The notes under the pieces: generated by a model | Database searches by the model: none | Told to the model about the DNA's origin: nothing | The model's input: the letters and a program-made list of their open reading frames with translations, nothing else | DNA from: Paeniglutamicibacter antarcticus | GTDB lineage: Bacteria > Actinomycetota > Actinomycetes > Actinomycetales > Micrococcaceae | Direction: 5' to 3' | Length of the DNA: 64,000 nt | NCBI RefSeq assembly: GCF_900010755.1 | Contig: NZ_CZJT01000079.1 | Span: forward strand, 62,001-126,000 | Part shown: piece by piece, positions 53,056 through 62,344 of the stretch | Layout: each line of letters starts with the position of its first letter | Numbering within the stretch: the stretch's first letter is position 1 | Made by a program: the position numbers and the translations under genes

Positions 53056-54063
53056 ATGGCAGCAACAAACATCGAAGTCTGGCAATCGGCAACCGTCATC
53101 GAGACGGTGTCGGTGGCCGACGGCATCCTACGCATCGTCCTGGAACCGACCCTGCCCAAGCGCGCCGAGCCCGGCTCGCACATTGACCTGAAGGTCTCCA
53201 TCAACGGGGAGGAAACCAAGCGTTCCTACTCCGTGGTCGAATCCAGTCAGGACGGAACCCGCCTGGTGATCAGCGTGATGCGCGCGCCGCTGTCCAGGGG
53301 CGGGTCCATCTTCATGCACCAACTTCTCGTGGGTCAGCGGCTGGAAATCACCCAGCCGCTGCAGAACTTCCCGCTGCGGGTCGGCGCGCAACACTACCTC
53401 CTGCTGGCCGGTGGCATCGGAATCACCGCCATCGCCAACATGGCGGCCGTGCTCAAACGGCTCAAGGCCGACTACACGCTGGTGTACGTGGGGCGCAGTC
53501 GCGAGGCCATGGCCTACCTTGATGAGCTCTCCGAGCTGCACGGGGACAGGCTTCAGGTCCACGTCGATGCCGAGGGAACCTCGCTGAAGGTTCCCGAGCT
53601 GGTGGGGCGCGCTGATGAGCAGACCGAGTTGTACATGTGCGGACCTATCCGGCTGATGGACGCGGTGCGCCGCAACTGGGTGGAGCGCGAGCTTGACCTG
53701 CCGAACCTGCGCTACGAGACCTTCGGCAACAGCGGCTGGTATGACCCGGAGGAATTCATTGTCAGGGTGCCGAAGCTGGATCTTGAGGTCAGGGTCCCGC
53801 AGGGCCGCTCCATGCTCGAGGCCCTCGAGGACGCCGGGGCGGAAATGATGTTCGACTGCCGCAAGGGCGAATGCGGACTGTGCGAGGTGCGGGTCATTGA
53901 GCTGAGCGGAACCATCGACCATCGCGACGTGTTTTATTCAGAACGCCAGCAGCGGCTTTCCACGAAAATGAACTGCTGCGTCTCGCGCGCTGTCACCTCT
54001 GCCACAGGTTCCCGCGCCGACGCGGAAGCCGGCCCGGCCATCATCACCATCGAACCCAACTAG
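53056..54063 (+). CDS. vanB: Vanillate O-demethylase, reductase subunit
   Basis: 335-residue class IA reductase feeding electrons to VanA. FMN-binding RSYSVVES, NAD-binding LAGGIGITAIANMA, and a C-terminal 2Fe-2S domain (Cys268-x4-Cys273-x2-Cys276 ... Cys307, in CRKGECGLCEVRV and NCCVSRA). Same operon as vanA. Ends before the convergent IclR gene. No demethylated-formaldehyde handling gene is nearby. Confidence 0.93.
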   Translation: MAATNIEVWQSATVIETVSVADGILRIVLEPTLPKRAEPGSHIDLKVSINGEETKRSYSVVESSQDGTRLVISVMRAPLSRGGSIFMHQLLVGQRLEITQPLQNFPLRVGAQHYLLLAGGIGITAIANMAAVLKRLKADYTLVYVGRSREAMAYLDELSELHGDRLQVHVDAEGTSLKVPELVGRADEQTELYMCGPIRLMDAVRRNWVERELDLPNLRYETFGNSGWYDPEEFIVRVPKLDLEVRVPQGRSMLEALEDAGAEMMFDCRKGECGLCEVRVIELSGTIDHRDVFYSERQQRLSTKMNCCVSRAVTSATGSRADAEAGPAIITIEPN

Positions 54064-54115
54064 GCAATTCGGCAGGCAACCCGGCAAGCAAGGTGACGGG
54101 AACTCCTTCGTGGAG

Positions 54116-54853
54116 TCAGGCCCCCAACGCGCGGGAAATCCCGCGGGCCGCGGTGCGCAGCGCCATTACCGCGGCCGGGAGGACTCCCGCATCGCGGGGA
54201 ACAACCACGGCCAGCACCGCCAGCGCATGGCCGCGGTCATCGAGGACCGGGACGGCCGCGCCGGTAGATTCGGTGTCGATGAAGCCGTCGAGCGTTGCAT
54301 AGCCGTTGCGGCGGATCTCCGCCAGTTCGCGGCGCAGATGCGGGTGCGTGGCAAGCATGGTCTCGGCATGCCGCTGGAGAAATCCCTCCAGGGTCGCGGC
54401 GGGGGAGAACGCCAGCAGGGCCAGGCCCATGGAGGTGCGGTGCACCGGCATCCGGCCGGCGACATTGGCCTGGTTGACCACCGCGCCCGGACGGGACAAT
54501 CTCTCGATCACCAGCACTTCGTCCTCATGCAGCAGTGCCAGCTGGGTGTTGTGTCCCACCAGCTGGTTCACGTCCTCCATGAAGGGCAGCGCCGCCCGGC
54601 GCAGGTCTAACGTCGGCGCGCTGCGGTTTGCAAGTTCCCACAACCGCACGCCCAGCCGCACCTGGTGATCCGCGTCGCGGGCCAGGAGCCCGTGCAACAC
54701 CAGGTCCTCGACGAGCCGGTAGGCGGTGGCCTGCGGGATGTCGGCACGTTGCGCCAGCGCATTGACGCTCAGCGTCGGATTACGTGCGTCGAAGGATTCG
54801 AGGATCCGCACCAGGCGGTCGAGCATCGAGTCCCCGCTGGGAGAATTGGCCAT
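54116..54853 (-). CDS. IclR-family regulator (PobR-like candidate)
   Basis: 245 residues. Winged helix (about 15-75: MLDRLVRILESFDARNPTLSVNALAQRADIPQATAYRLVEDLV) and the IclR effector domain. The ATG at 54853 is preferred; the open frame extends to 54955. IclR proteins of C. glutamicum include PobR and PcaR. It is placed between vanB and the BCCT transporter gene. It may regulate pobA (palindrome at 51015) or the BCCT gene; the position alone does not decide. Confidence 0.85.
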   Translation of the reverse strand: MANSPSGDSMLDRLVRILESFDARNPTLSVNALAQRADIPQATAYRLVEDLVLHGLLARDADHQVRLGVRLWELANRSAPTLDLRRAALPFMEDVNQLVGHNTQLALLHEDEVLVIERLSRPGAVVNQANVAGRMPVHRTSMGLALLAFSPAATLEGFLQRHAETMLATHPHLRRELAEIRRNGYATLDGFIDTESTGAAVPVLDDRGHALAVLAVVVPRDAGVLPAAVMALRTAARGISRALGA

Positions 54854-55116
54854 GGAACCACTGTAGGACAGCCGGACCCGCCGGGAAGATCGCTGCTGCC
54901 CCGGCAGCCCCGTCGCGTGGCGGAGACCGCCCGGGGGCGGCGACACAAGATCCACTGACGAGTTTCCCGGTCCCGGGCAGGGAGCCTACGATGAGGGGCA
55001 GCAACAACCAGGTGTACGGTCCATTCGATGCCGCGTGATGCGTTTCTCCAGCGGTTCCTCATCCCGAAGGCTCGACGACCGGATTCCATGGTTCGCGGAA
55101 CATAAGGAGGAACCCC

Positions 55117-57381
55117 GTGGCCCAACCAGGCGAAGAACGGAAAGCCGGAGACAAGACACCGAAGGACATGGTGGAACGCAGTCGCTTCGGCGTCAGCGAG
55201 CGACGCAAGGATCCGGGGGCCGAGGGGTTCCGGCCGCCGGCCACCAGCACCGAGCTGAGCAAGGGCCCCGCGGAACTCATCGGGTATCCGGGCCCCAAGG
55301 TCAACTGGCGCGTCTTCATCATGTCCGCTGCCATCATCCTGGCATTCTCCGTGTGGGCCATGGTGGTACCGGATAACGCATCCTCGGTGATGCGCACCGT
55401 CGTCGCCTGGATCTCCACGAACCTCGGGTGGTACTACGTGCTGACCGTGACCCTGGTGATTCTTTTTGTCCTCTGGGTGGCGTTCTCCAAGGAGGGCAGC
55501 GTCAGGCTGGGCCCTGACCACTCAAGGCCGCAGTACAACCTCTTCACCTGGGTGGCGATGCTTTTTGCCGCGGGCGTGGGCATCGACATGCTCTTCTACT
55601 CGGTGACCGGGCCTATAACCCAGTACCTCACCCCGCCGGCCGCGGAACCCGAATCGGCGGCTGCCCTGCAGGATGCAGTGGTGTGGACCATGTTCCACTA
55701 CGGCATTGCCGGCTGGGCGATGTATGCGCTGCTGGGCATGGCCATGGGCTACTTCGCCTACCGCTGGGGCATGCCGCTGTCCATCCGTGCGGCGCTCTAC
55801 CCGTTGCTTGGCAAGCGGGTCCGCGGGGCGACCGGGGATGTCATCGACATTTTTGCGTTGGTCGGAACCGTGTTTGGCGTGGCTACCTCGATGGGTATCG
55901 GCGTGGTGCTGCTAAACGTCGGCATCTCCTGGCTCTTTGGCGTGCCCGAGGGGTTGGCGTTGCAGATCGCGCTGGTGCTGGTGGCGGTGATCATGACGAT
56001 CGCCTCTTGCACCTCCGGGGTGGACAAGGGCATCAGGTTGGTCTCCGAGCTGAACCTGTGGGCCGCGGCCGCCATGATGCTCTACATCCTCATCACCGGC
56101 AAGACCTCCTTCCTGCTCACCTCCATGGTGGAAAACATCGGCCGCTTCATCGTCACTTTTCCCGAACGCACCCTGCAAACCTTCGCCTATGAACCCGGCG
56201 GGTCCGAATGGATGGCGAGCTGGACGCTGTTCTTCTGGGCGTTCTGGCTGGCTTGGGGGCCGTTTGTCGGGCTTTTCCTGGCCCGTATTTCCCGCGGGCG
56301 CACGTTGCGCGAGTTTGTCATTGCCGCCATCACGGCGCCGGTGCTCTGCGATTTCTTCATCGTCTCGATCTTCGGCAACAGCGCGATGAGCGAGGTCATG
56401 GACGGAAACCAGGAGTTCGCCGAGCTGGCCGTCCGGAGCCCCGAGCATGGCTGGTACGCCCTGCTTGAGATGTTCCCCGGCGCCCCCTTCCTGATTGGCC
56501 TGGCTACGCTTTCGGGACTGCTTTTCTACCTGACCAGCGCCAATTCCGGAGCCATGGTCATGGCCAACTTCTCCTCCTCCATCCCGGACCCTTCGGTGGA
56601 CGGGGCCAAGTGGCTGCGCATCTTCTGGGCCCTGGTCACCGCGGTGTTGACCGTGGCAATGCTGGTGGCCGGCGGGGTGACAACCATGGAACACGCAACG
56701 CTGATCTTCGCGCTGCCGGTGACGCTCATTGCCTACCTGGTCATGGCATCCTTCGCCAAGGTGCTGCGCATGGAACGCGCCGAGCGCGAGGGCCAGGGTA
56801 TCCGGCGTCGTTCGGTCGCCATGCACGGCGGGCAGGCCCCGGAAAAAACCTGGCGCCAGCGCCTGGCGCACCTGCGGGCCTACCCGTCCAACAAGGCGGT
56901 GGGACAGTTCGTGGAGAAGGTCATCCATCCGGCCCTGGTGGATGTTGCCGCGGAATTCAAGCAGTTGGGTTACGCGGCCGAGCTGACCACCACGGCCAAT
57001 GAAAAAACGCAGATCCACGAGCACACCCTGGTGGTCCACATGCACGACCACCGCAATTTCCATTACCAGGTGGCCGCCGTTGAGGCCCCGGTGCCGATGT
57101 TCGGCGGGCGCAGCATGTCACGCGAGATCGACGTGTATTACCGTCTCGAGGTCTTCACGCAGACCGGCACCGAGGGCTACGACCTGATGGGGCTGACCCA
57201 GCAGCAGGTCATCAACGACGTGTTGGATCGCTACGAGGCGCACCTTTCATTCCTGCAGTATTCAAACGAGCACGACCTGGCCTCGGTGCTCACCCCGCCC
57301 CGGCCTGCCACGGGCATGGTGCCGCGGGTGGAAGTTGAACCGGAGGAAGCGGACGGCGCCGACGAAGAACCGAAGAATTAG
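55117..57381 (+). CDS. BCCT-family transporter (BetT-like) with long C-terminal domain
   Basis: 754 residues from a GTG with AAGGAGG at 55104-55110. A ~60-residue charged N-terminal leader, 12 predicted helices (LFTWVAMLFAAGVGIDMLFY-type helix 3 segment, and the substrate-site WTLFFWAFWLAWGPFVGLFLARISRG of helices 7-8), then a ~180-residue C-terminal cytoplasmic domain as in BetT. BCCT proteins import betaine, choline, carnitine or related trimethyl compounds. Its place among aromatic genes and next to an IclR is unusual; the ligand is unclear. Confidence 0.88.
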   Translation: MAQPGEERKAGDKTPKDMVERSRFGVSERRKDPGAEGFRPPATSTELSKGPAELIGYPGPKVNWRVFIMSAAIILAFSVWAMVVPDNASSVMRTVVAWISTNLGWYYVLTVTLVILFVLWVAFSKEGSVRLGPDHSRPQYNLFTWVAMLFAAGVGIDMLFYSVTGPITQYLTPPAAEPESAAALQDAVVWTMFHYGIAGWAMYALLGMAMGYFAYRWGMPLSIRAALYPLLGKRVRGATGDVIDIFALVGTVFGVATSMGIGVVLLNVGISWLFGVPEGLALQIALVLVAVIMTIASCTSGVDKGIRLVSELNLWAAAAMMLYILITGKTSFLLTSMVENIGRFIVTFPERTLQTFAYEPGGSEWMASWTLFFWAFWLAWGPFVGLFLARISRGRTLREFVIAAITAPVLCDFFIVSIFGNSAMSEVMDGNQEFAELAVRSPEHGWYALLEMFPGAPFLIGLATLSGLLFYLTSANSGAMVMANFSSSIPDPSVDGAKWLRIFWALVTAVLTVAMLVAGGVTTMEHATLIFALPVTLIAYLVMASFAKVLRMERAEREGQGIRRRSVAMHGGQAPEKTWRQRLAHLRAYPSNKAVGQFVEKVIHPALVDVAAEFKQLGYAAELTTTANEKTQIHEHTLVVHMHDHRNFHYQVAAVEAPVPMFGGRSMSREIDVYYRLEVFTQTGTEGYDLMGLTQQQVINDVLDRYEAHLSFLQYSNEHDLASVLTPPRPATGMVPRVEVEPEEADGADEEPKN

Positions 57382-57393
57382 GCAGGAGCGGAT

Positions 57394-57954
57394 TCAGCGG
57401 CGCCCGGTTTTCCCGGCGGGCGCCCCGGTGCGGGAGCGATGTCGGCGCACGGCCGCCCGGTTGGCGCAGCGCACCGAGCAATAGCGTTGGCGCCCGTTGC
57501 GGGTCACGTCGATAACCACCTGCGTGCAGGGGTCTCCCGGTGTTTCCCCGGCGGCGCACCTGCCCATGCGGTGCATGCCTCGGGTGCTCAGGTGCAGTGC
57601 GGTGCCGACGCTGAAGACCGCGCGAAGCACGTAGGGCAGGATCTGGTTTTCGTCGCGGTAATGCAAGTGCCAGCCCTCGTCGTTGTGGTCAACGAGCCTG
57701 GGGTAGGCCGCCGCGGCGGCCATCTGCGTATTGAGCAGCCGGGCCCGTTCCTGGTTGTCGGTGGCGTCCACGACGCGCAGCCAGTCCTCGATGACCAGAT
57801 AGGTCAACGCGTGGTCATCGGGTGTGGGGGTGAAATCCATGGTCATTCCGAAGGCGCGGGTCCGCGCCACGATCTCGTCCCTGTTCGCGCAGGGATCGTT
57901 GGCCAGTGATGCGGCGAGCAATACCGCATACTCTCCGTAAGGGTTGAGGTGCAT
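57394..57954 (-). CDS. CGNR zinc-finger putative regulator (second copy)
   Basis: 186 residues. N-terminal stress-type domain starting MHLNPYGEYAVLLAASLAND and a C-terminal CGNR-type finger with C-x14-C-x4-C order, ending YCSVRCANRAAVRRHRSR. It is convergent with the BCCT gene (12 bp apart). Only distantly similar to the CGNR protein at 6 kb. No ribosome site is obvious. Confidence 0.83.
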   Translation of the reverse strand: MHLNPYGEYAVLLAASLANDPCANRDEIVARTRAFGMTMDFTPTPDDHALTYLVIEDWLRVVDATDNQERARLLNTQMAAAAAYPRLVDHNDEGWHLHYRDENQILPYVLRAVFSVGTALHLSTRGMHRMGRCAAGETPGDPCTQVVIDVTRNGRQRYCSVRCANRAAVRRHRSRTGAPAGKTGRR

Positions 57955-57980
57955 AAGGCCATTACAGCATAGTGGTCACC

Positions 57981-58190
57981 ATGATGCCTATGAACACCAC
58001 CAAAATCCTTTCAAGCCCCGTACCAGCGCCAGCCCATGAGCACGCGTGGCTGGTTGAATCGGCGCACAACACCTCCGATGGCATGGTCCTTTATGTGCGC
58101 TGCGGCGCGGGTTGCGGAGCCCGACGCATTGATCGCCAGGGGCTTGTTGAAACTCCGCCCAGTGCGGTGAGCCAGGTGGTGGGCGGTTGA
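57981..58190 (+). CDS. Small conserved-looking hypothetical protein
   Basis: About 69 residues; several in-frame ATG codons (57981, 57984, 57990) and a GTG at 57972 could start it. HEHAWLVESAHNTSDGMVLYVRCGAGCGARRID has a Cys-x3-Cys pair typical of small zinc-binding proteins of Micrococcaceae. No ribosome site, so a leaderless mRNA is possible. Function unknown. It is divergent from the CGNR gene and upstream of pcaF. Confidence 0.55.
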   Translation: MMPMNTTKILSSPVPAPAHEHAWLVESAHNTSDGMVLYVRCGAGCGARRIDRQGLVETPPSAVSQVVGG

Positions 58191-58268
58191 GTGCCAGGGG
58201 CGCGAGCGTGCGCCGATCGCCGAAAGATTTCAATCTTTTCCTTGATGGGTTGCAGCCTGAGTGATAAA

Positions 58269-58302
58269 GTTCATTTAGTGAACAAACGTTCGCGATGCGA
58301 AC
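58269..58302 (+). promoter_or_regulatory. Tandem PcaR-type operators before pcaF
   Basis: GTTCA-TTTAG-TGAAC (58269-58283) and GTTCG-CGATG-CGAAC (58288-58302) are two 15-bp dyads of identical layout with centres 19 bp apart, in the promoter region of pcaFIJ. The second resembles the PcaR site GTTCGATAATCGCAC of Pseudomonas. The IclR protein at 61.0-61.8 kb is the expected binder. Confidence 0.78.
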
Positions 58303-58333
58303 ATATTGAACAGGAAGCCAGGTTCCACACATC

Positions 58334-59542
58334 ATGCAGCAGGCGTACCTTTACGACGCGATCCGCACGCCCTTCGGCAAGATCGGCGGGTCCCTTTCCT
58401 CCCACCGCCCCGACGACCTTGCGGCCCACGTGGTCCGCGAGCTGGTGGCCCGCGCCCCGCAGCTGGATGTGAACAGCATCGACGAGTCGATTTTCGGCAA
58501 CGCCAACGGCGCCGGCGAAGAGAACCGCAACGTGGCCCGCATGGCCACCCTGCTGGCGGGCCTGCCCACCTCGCTGCCCGGCACCACCATGAACCGCCTG
58601 TGCGGCTCCTCGCTGGATGCTGCGATCGCCGCCTCCCGCCAGATCAACACGCAGGACGCGGACCTGGTCCTCGTCGGCGGCGTCGAATCCATGAGCCGCG
58701 CACCGTGGGTCCTGCCCAAGACCGAGCGCCCCTTCCCGATGGCCAACCTGGAACTTGCAAACACCACCCTGGGCTGGCGCCTGGTGAACCCCGCCATGCC
58801 CAAGGAATGGACCGTCTCCCTGGGCGAGGCCACCGAGCAGCTGCGTGAAAAATACGAGATCAGCCGCGAGGACCAGGACGTATTTGCTGCCCGCTCGCAC
58901 CAGCAGGCGGCTGCAGCCTGGGCCGAGGGCAAGTACAACAACCTTGTGGTCTCCGTCCCGGCGGCCACCAAGCGCGGCACCGAGGTCACGATGGACGAGA
59001 CCGTCCGTGCCGACTCCACCGCCGAAACCCTGGGCGCACTGCGCACCGTCTTCCGCGACGCAGCAACCGGAACTGTCACCGCTGGCAACGCCTCACCGAT
59101 GTCCGACGGCGCCTCTGCCGCCTTCATCGGTTCCGAACGCGGCGGCGAGCTGCTGGGCGCGGCGCCGCTGGCCCGCATCGCGGGCCGGGCGTCGTCCGCG
59201 CTTGACCCGCAGTTCTTCGGCTTTGCCCCGGTGGAAGCCGCCAACAAGGCGCTGGCCAAGGCCGGCATCAGCTGGTCCGACGTCGCGGCCGTGGAACTCA
59301 ACGAGGCTTTCGCCGCACAGTCGCTGGCCTGCGTGCGCGCCTGGGACATCGACGAGAACATCGTCAACGCCTGGGGCGGTGCACTGTCCATCGGCCACCC
59401 GTTGGGCGCCTCCGGCCTGCGCATCCTGGGCACCCTGGCCCGCCGACTGCAAGAATCAAACCAGCGCTGGGGCGTTGCAGCGATCTGCATCGGCGTGGGT
59501 CAGGGCCTGGCTGTCGTGCTGGAAAACCCGAACGCAGCCTAA
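58334..59542 (+). CDS. pcaF: 3-oxoadipyl-CoA thiolase
   Basis: 402-residue thiolase cleaving 3-oxoadipyl-CoA with CoA to succinyl-CoA and acetyl-CoA. Nucleophile Cys90 in NRLCGSS; His355 in GHPLGASG; Cys385 in CIGVGQG. Context before pcaIJ and pcaR supports the beta-ketoadipate role over fatty-acid oxidation. The ribosome site is weak. It is controlled by the dyads at 58269-58302. Confidence 0.93.
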   Translation: MQQAYLYDAIRTPFGKIGGSLSSHRPDDLAAHVVRELVARAPQLDVNSIDESIFGNANGAGEENRNVARMATLLAGLPTSLPGTTMNRLCGSSLDAAIAASRQINTQDADLVLVGGVESMSRAPWVLPKTERPFPMANLELANTTLGWRLVNPAMPKEWTVSLGEATEQLREKYEISREDQDVFAARSHQQAAAAWAEGKYNNLVVSVPAATKRGTEVTMDETVRADSTAETLGALRTVFRDAATGTVTAGNASPMSDGASAAFIGSERGGELLGAAPLARIAGRASSALDPQFFGFAPVEAANKALAKAGISWSDVAAVELNEAFAAQSLACVRAWDIDENIVNAWGGALSIGHPLGASGLRILGTLARRLQESNQRWGVAAICIGVGQGLAVVLENPNAA

Positions 59543-59606
59543 AACCCTCAGGGGATTTGAACCCCCCCGTCCCCCCTGACCCCATAGATTTAGGAGAGCA
59601 GCAGTT

Positions 59607-60278
59607 ATGGCACCACGCATCGCCACCACGGCAGCAGAGGCCGTGGCCAACATCCACGATTCAGCCACCATCCTCATTGGCGGCTTCGGCAACGCCGGCC
59701 AGCCCATGGAGCTCATTGACGCGCTCATGGACTGCGGAGCCACCGACCTGACCGTGATCAACAACAACGCCGGACAGGCAGATGCCGGACTGGCCCTGTT
59801 GATCAAGGAACGCCGCGTCAAGAAGATCATCTGTTCCTTCCCGCGCCAGTCCGACTCCTGGCACTTCGACGAGGCCTACCGCGCCGGGGAGATCGAGCTC
59901 GAGCTGGTCCCGCAGGGCAACCTGGCCGAACGCATCCGCGCTGCAGGTGCCGGCATCGGCGGATTCTTCACCCCCACCGGCTACGGAACCCTGCTGGCCG
60001 AGGGCAAGGAAACCCGCGTGATCGACGGCAAGGGATATGTGCTCGAAAGCCCCATCAGCGCCGACTTCGCGCTCATCAAGGCGCTGCGCGCCGACACCCA
60101 CGGCAACCTGGTCTACCGCAAGACCGCGAGAAACTTCGGCCCGATCATGGCAGCCGCAGCGAAATCCGCGATCGTGCAGATCGATGAAATCGTCGAAACC
60201 GGACAGCTTGATCCGGAGGTCGTGGTGACCCCCGGAATCTACGTCAACACCCTTGTGGCACTCGGAGGAAAAAACTAA
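59607..60278 (+). CDS. pcaI: 3-oxoadipate CoA-transferase, subunit A
   Basis: 223 residues of the alpha subunit that activates beta-ketoadipate using succinyl-CoA. GGFGNAGQPMELIDAL (glycine-rich CoA loop) and GAGIGGFFTPTGYGTLLAEGKE are typical. AGGAGAG site. Its stop shares a base with the pcaJ start (TAATG), so the subunits are co-translated. ScoA-type acetoacetate transferase is the alternative, but pcaF context favours PcaI. Confidence 0.92.
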   Translation: MAPRIATTAAEAVANIHDSATILIGGFGNAGQPMELIDALMDCGATDLTVINNNAGQADAGLALLIKERRVKKIICSFPRQSDSWHFDEAYRAGEIELELVPQGNLAERIRAAGAGIGGFFTPTGYGTLLAEGKETRVIDGKGYVLESPISADFALIKALRADTHGNLVYRKTARNFGPIMAAAAKSAIVQIDEIVETGQLDPEVVVTPGIYVNTLVALGGKN

Positions 60279-60937
60279 TGAGCACCTTCACCACCACAGA
60301 AACGGCCTTGACCCGCGACGAAATGGCGGCCCTGGTCGCCGCCGATATCCCGGAGGGTGCCTTCGTGAACCTGGGCATCGGCCAGCCGACCAACGTGTCC
60401 AACTTCCTCACCGCGCAGCAGGGTGTCACCCTGCACACCGAAAACGGCATGCTGGGCATGGGCCCGGTCGCCACGGGAGACGAGGTTGACGAGGACCTCA
60501 TCAACGCCGGCAAGATCCCGGTCACCGAGCTGCCCGGCGCCAGCTACTTCCACCATGCTGACTCCTTCGCGATGATGCGCGGCGGGCACCTGGATGTCTG
60601 CGTGCTCGGCGCGTTCCAGGTCTCCGGCTCCGGGGACCTGGCCAACTGGCACACCGGCGCTCCCGGCGCCATCCCCGCAGTGGGCGGAGCCATGGACCTG
60701 GCCATTGGCGCCAAGGCCACTTGGGTGATGATGGGACTGTTCACCAAGACCGGCGAATCGAAGCTTGTCGAGGCACTTTCCTACCCGGTCACCGGACTCG
60801 GTTGCGTCTCGCGCATTTACACCGAGTCCGCGATCTTCGAGCTGCAGGATTCGATTGTGACGGTGCGCTCCACCCACGGAATCTCCTTCGAAGAGCTCGC
60901 CGAGCGACTGCCAGTGGCACTGGTGCGCGCCGCATAG
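60278..60937 (+). CDS. pcaJ: 3-oxoadipate CoA-transferase, subunit B
   Basis: 219 residues carrying the catalytic Glu55 in TENGMLGMGPV. The N-terminal GIGQPTNVSNFL is typical of the beta subunit. Ends before a strong terminator. Confidence 0.92.
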   Translation: MSTFTTTETALTRDEMAALVAADIPEGAFVNLGIGQPTNVSNFLTAQQGVTLHTENGMLGMGPVATGDEVDEDLINAGKIPVTELPGASYFHHADSFAMMRGGHLDVCVLGAFQVSGSGDLANWHTGAPGAIPAVGGAMDLAIGAKATWVMMGLFTKTGESKLVEALSYPVTGLGCVSRIYTESAIFELQDSIVTVRSTHGISFEELAERLPVALVRAA

Positions 60938-60950
60938 CCGGTAAATTTGA

Positions 60951-60989
60951 AGGAACGGGGGCGGATAACACCTCGCCCCCGTTCCTTTT
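60951..60989 (+). terminator. Intrinsic terminator after pcaJ
   Basis: GGAACGGGGGCG (60952-60963) pairs with its complement at 60974-60985 and is followed by TTTT. It separates pcaFIJ from pcaR, which therefore needs its own promoter or read-through. Confidence 0.88.
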
Positions 60990-61049
60990 GCCTTCCCCGT
61001 CAAGGCATTGCTGGACCTTTCACCCTTGAACACACAGGAGCTGTACGCC

Positions 61050-61847
61050 ATGAGCCAGGATGCAGGAACCACCGCCGCGGGCGGATCCGCCTCGGTACAG
61101 TCGCTGGCCCGCGGGCTGGACGTGATCCGCTCCTTCGATGCCGAGCACCCCTCAATGACGCTCAGTGACGTGGCCAAGCGCACCGACCTGTCCCGCGCCA
61201 CCGCGCGGCGTTTCCTGCTCACCCTGCAGGAACTCGGTTACGTGCGCGGGGACGGGAAGTTCTTTGAGCTGACCAGCAAGGTCCTGCAGCTGGGCTACTC
61301 CTACCTTTCCAGCGCCACGCTGCCGCAGTTGATGGAGCCGGTGCTCGAAGACCTCTCCACCGAAGTCCATGAGTCGGCGTCCGCCTCGGTGTTGGACGGG
61401 CGCGACATCCTCTACATTGCACGCGTGCACACCCGCTCGATCATGCGCGTGGGCATCTCGGTGGGGACCCGGTTCCCGGCCGTGAACACCTCGATGGGCC
61501 GTGTGCTGCTGGCCTACCAGGCCCCCGGAGTGGTGGACGCCCTGCTGGCCGAGGGTGTGCATTCGGCCACCGGGCTGGGGATCGACAATGTTGCGGACCT
61601 GCGCGCGGAACTGGAAAGAATCCGTGCCAGGGGCCACGCGATCGTGGACCAGGAACTGGAGATCGGGCTGCGCTCGGTTGCGGTGCCGGTGTTCAACGCC
61701 GATGGCAGCATCGCGGCTGCCATGAACGTTTCCATGAGCGTGCGCCAGCAGTCCCCGATCAGCGCGGAGGAAGCAGCACAAGGTGTGCTCCCTGCCCTGC
61801 AGCGGGCCGCCTGCCAGGTGCAGGAAGCACTCGCTGCAAGCCGCTAA
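61050..61847 (+). CDS. pcaR: IclR-family regulator of beta-ketoadipate genes
   Basis: 265 residues from the ATG at 61050, which has AGGAG at 61036-61040; the frame opens at 61008. Winged helix: SVQSLARGLDVIRSFDAEHPSMTLSDVAKRTDLSRATARRFLLTLQELGYV. The effector domain includes GTRFPAVNTSMGRVLLA. Matches the PcaR/PcaU group, which responds to beta-ketoadipate or protocatechuate. Follows pcaFIJ. Ends in a 4-bp overlap with the convergent MarR gene. Confidence 0.9.
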   Translation: MSQDAGTTAAGGSASVQSLARGLDVIRSFDAEHPSMTLSDVAKRTDLSRATARRFLLTLQELGYVRGDGKFFELTSKVLQLGYSYLSSATLPQLMEPVLEDLSTEVHESASASVLDGRDILYIARVHTRSIMRVGISVGTRFPAVNTSMGRVLLAYQAPGVVDALLAEGVHSATGLGIDNVADLRAELERIRARGHAIVDQELEIGLRSVAVPVFNADGSIAAAMNVSMSVRQQSPISAEEAAQGVLPALQRAACQVQEALAASR

Positions 61848-62317
61848 TTCGCTGGCATAAAGGCAATCCTCGAGAGCAGATCGCGCAGTGTTTCCTGTTC
61901 GACCTTGCTGAGTCGCTCCATTGACGTTGATTCGCCTTTGGCCGTTGCCAAGCGGGCTTGCTTGTAAAGCGTGTGCCCCGCGCGTGTTGCGCTGATGACC
62001 TTTGAGCGTCGATCGTTGGGATCGGCACAGCGTTCGACGAACCCGCCCTTTTCGAGTTGGTCGACCAACGGCACGATCTGGCTCGGGTCCAGCGAAAGGA
62101 ATTCCGCCAGTTCGCGCTGGGTCGGGGACAGGTCGCTGCAGGCAAGGGACAGCACCGAATAGGAGCGGACCTTCAACCCCAGCGGTGCCAGTAGTGCGTT
62201 GGCGCGCGCCGAGCCCAGGGAGCGCGTCCGTGCTGCGAGGAACTCGATTTCCCCCGCCAATTCGCAACCCAGGAATCGGTCAATCCCGGTGGCTATGGTG
62301 CTCGACTTGGGTGACAT
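61844..62317 (-). CDS. MarR-family regulator (CouR/PhdR-like)
   Basis: 157 residues. Winged helix about 60-125: LSPTQRELAEFLSLDPSQIVPLVDQLEKGGFVERCADPNDRRSKVISATRAG. MarR proteins CouR and PhdR repress p-coumarate/ferulate side-chain genes and respond to their CoA thioesters. Here it is divergent from an SDR and amidohydrolase pair with an AACTTAA/TTAAGTT dyad over the promoter between them, the same arrangement. The ligand is inferred from that context. Confidence 0.83.
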   Translation of the reverse strand: MSPKSSTIATGIDRFLGCELAGEIEFLAARTRSLGSARANALLAPLGLKVRSYSVLSLACSDLSPTQRELAEFLSLDPSQIVPLVDQLEKGGFVERCADPNDRRSKVISATRAGHTLYKQARLATAKGESTSMERLSKVEQETLRDLLSRIAFMPAN

Positions 62318-62344
62318 GAGGGCAGCTCCCGCGTATTGGTGAAA

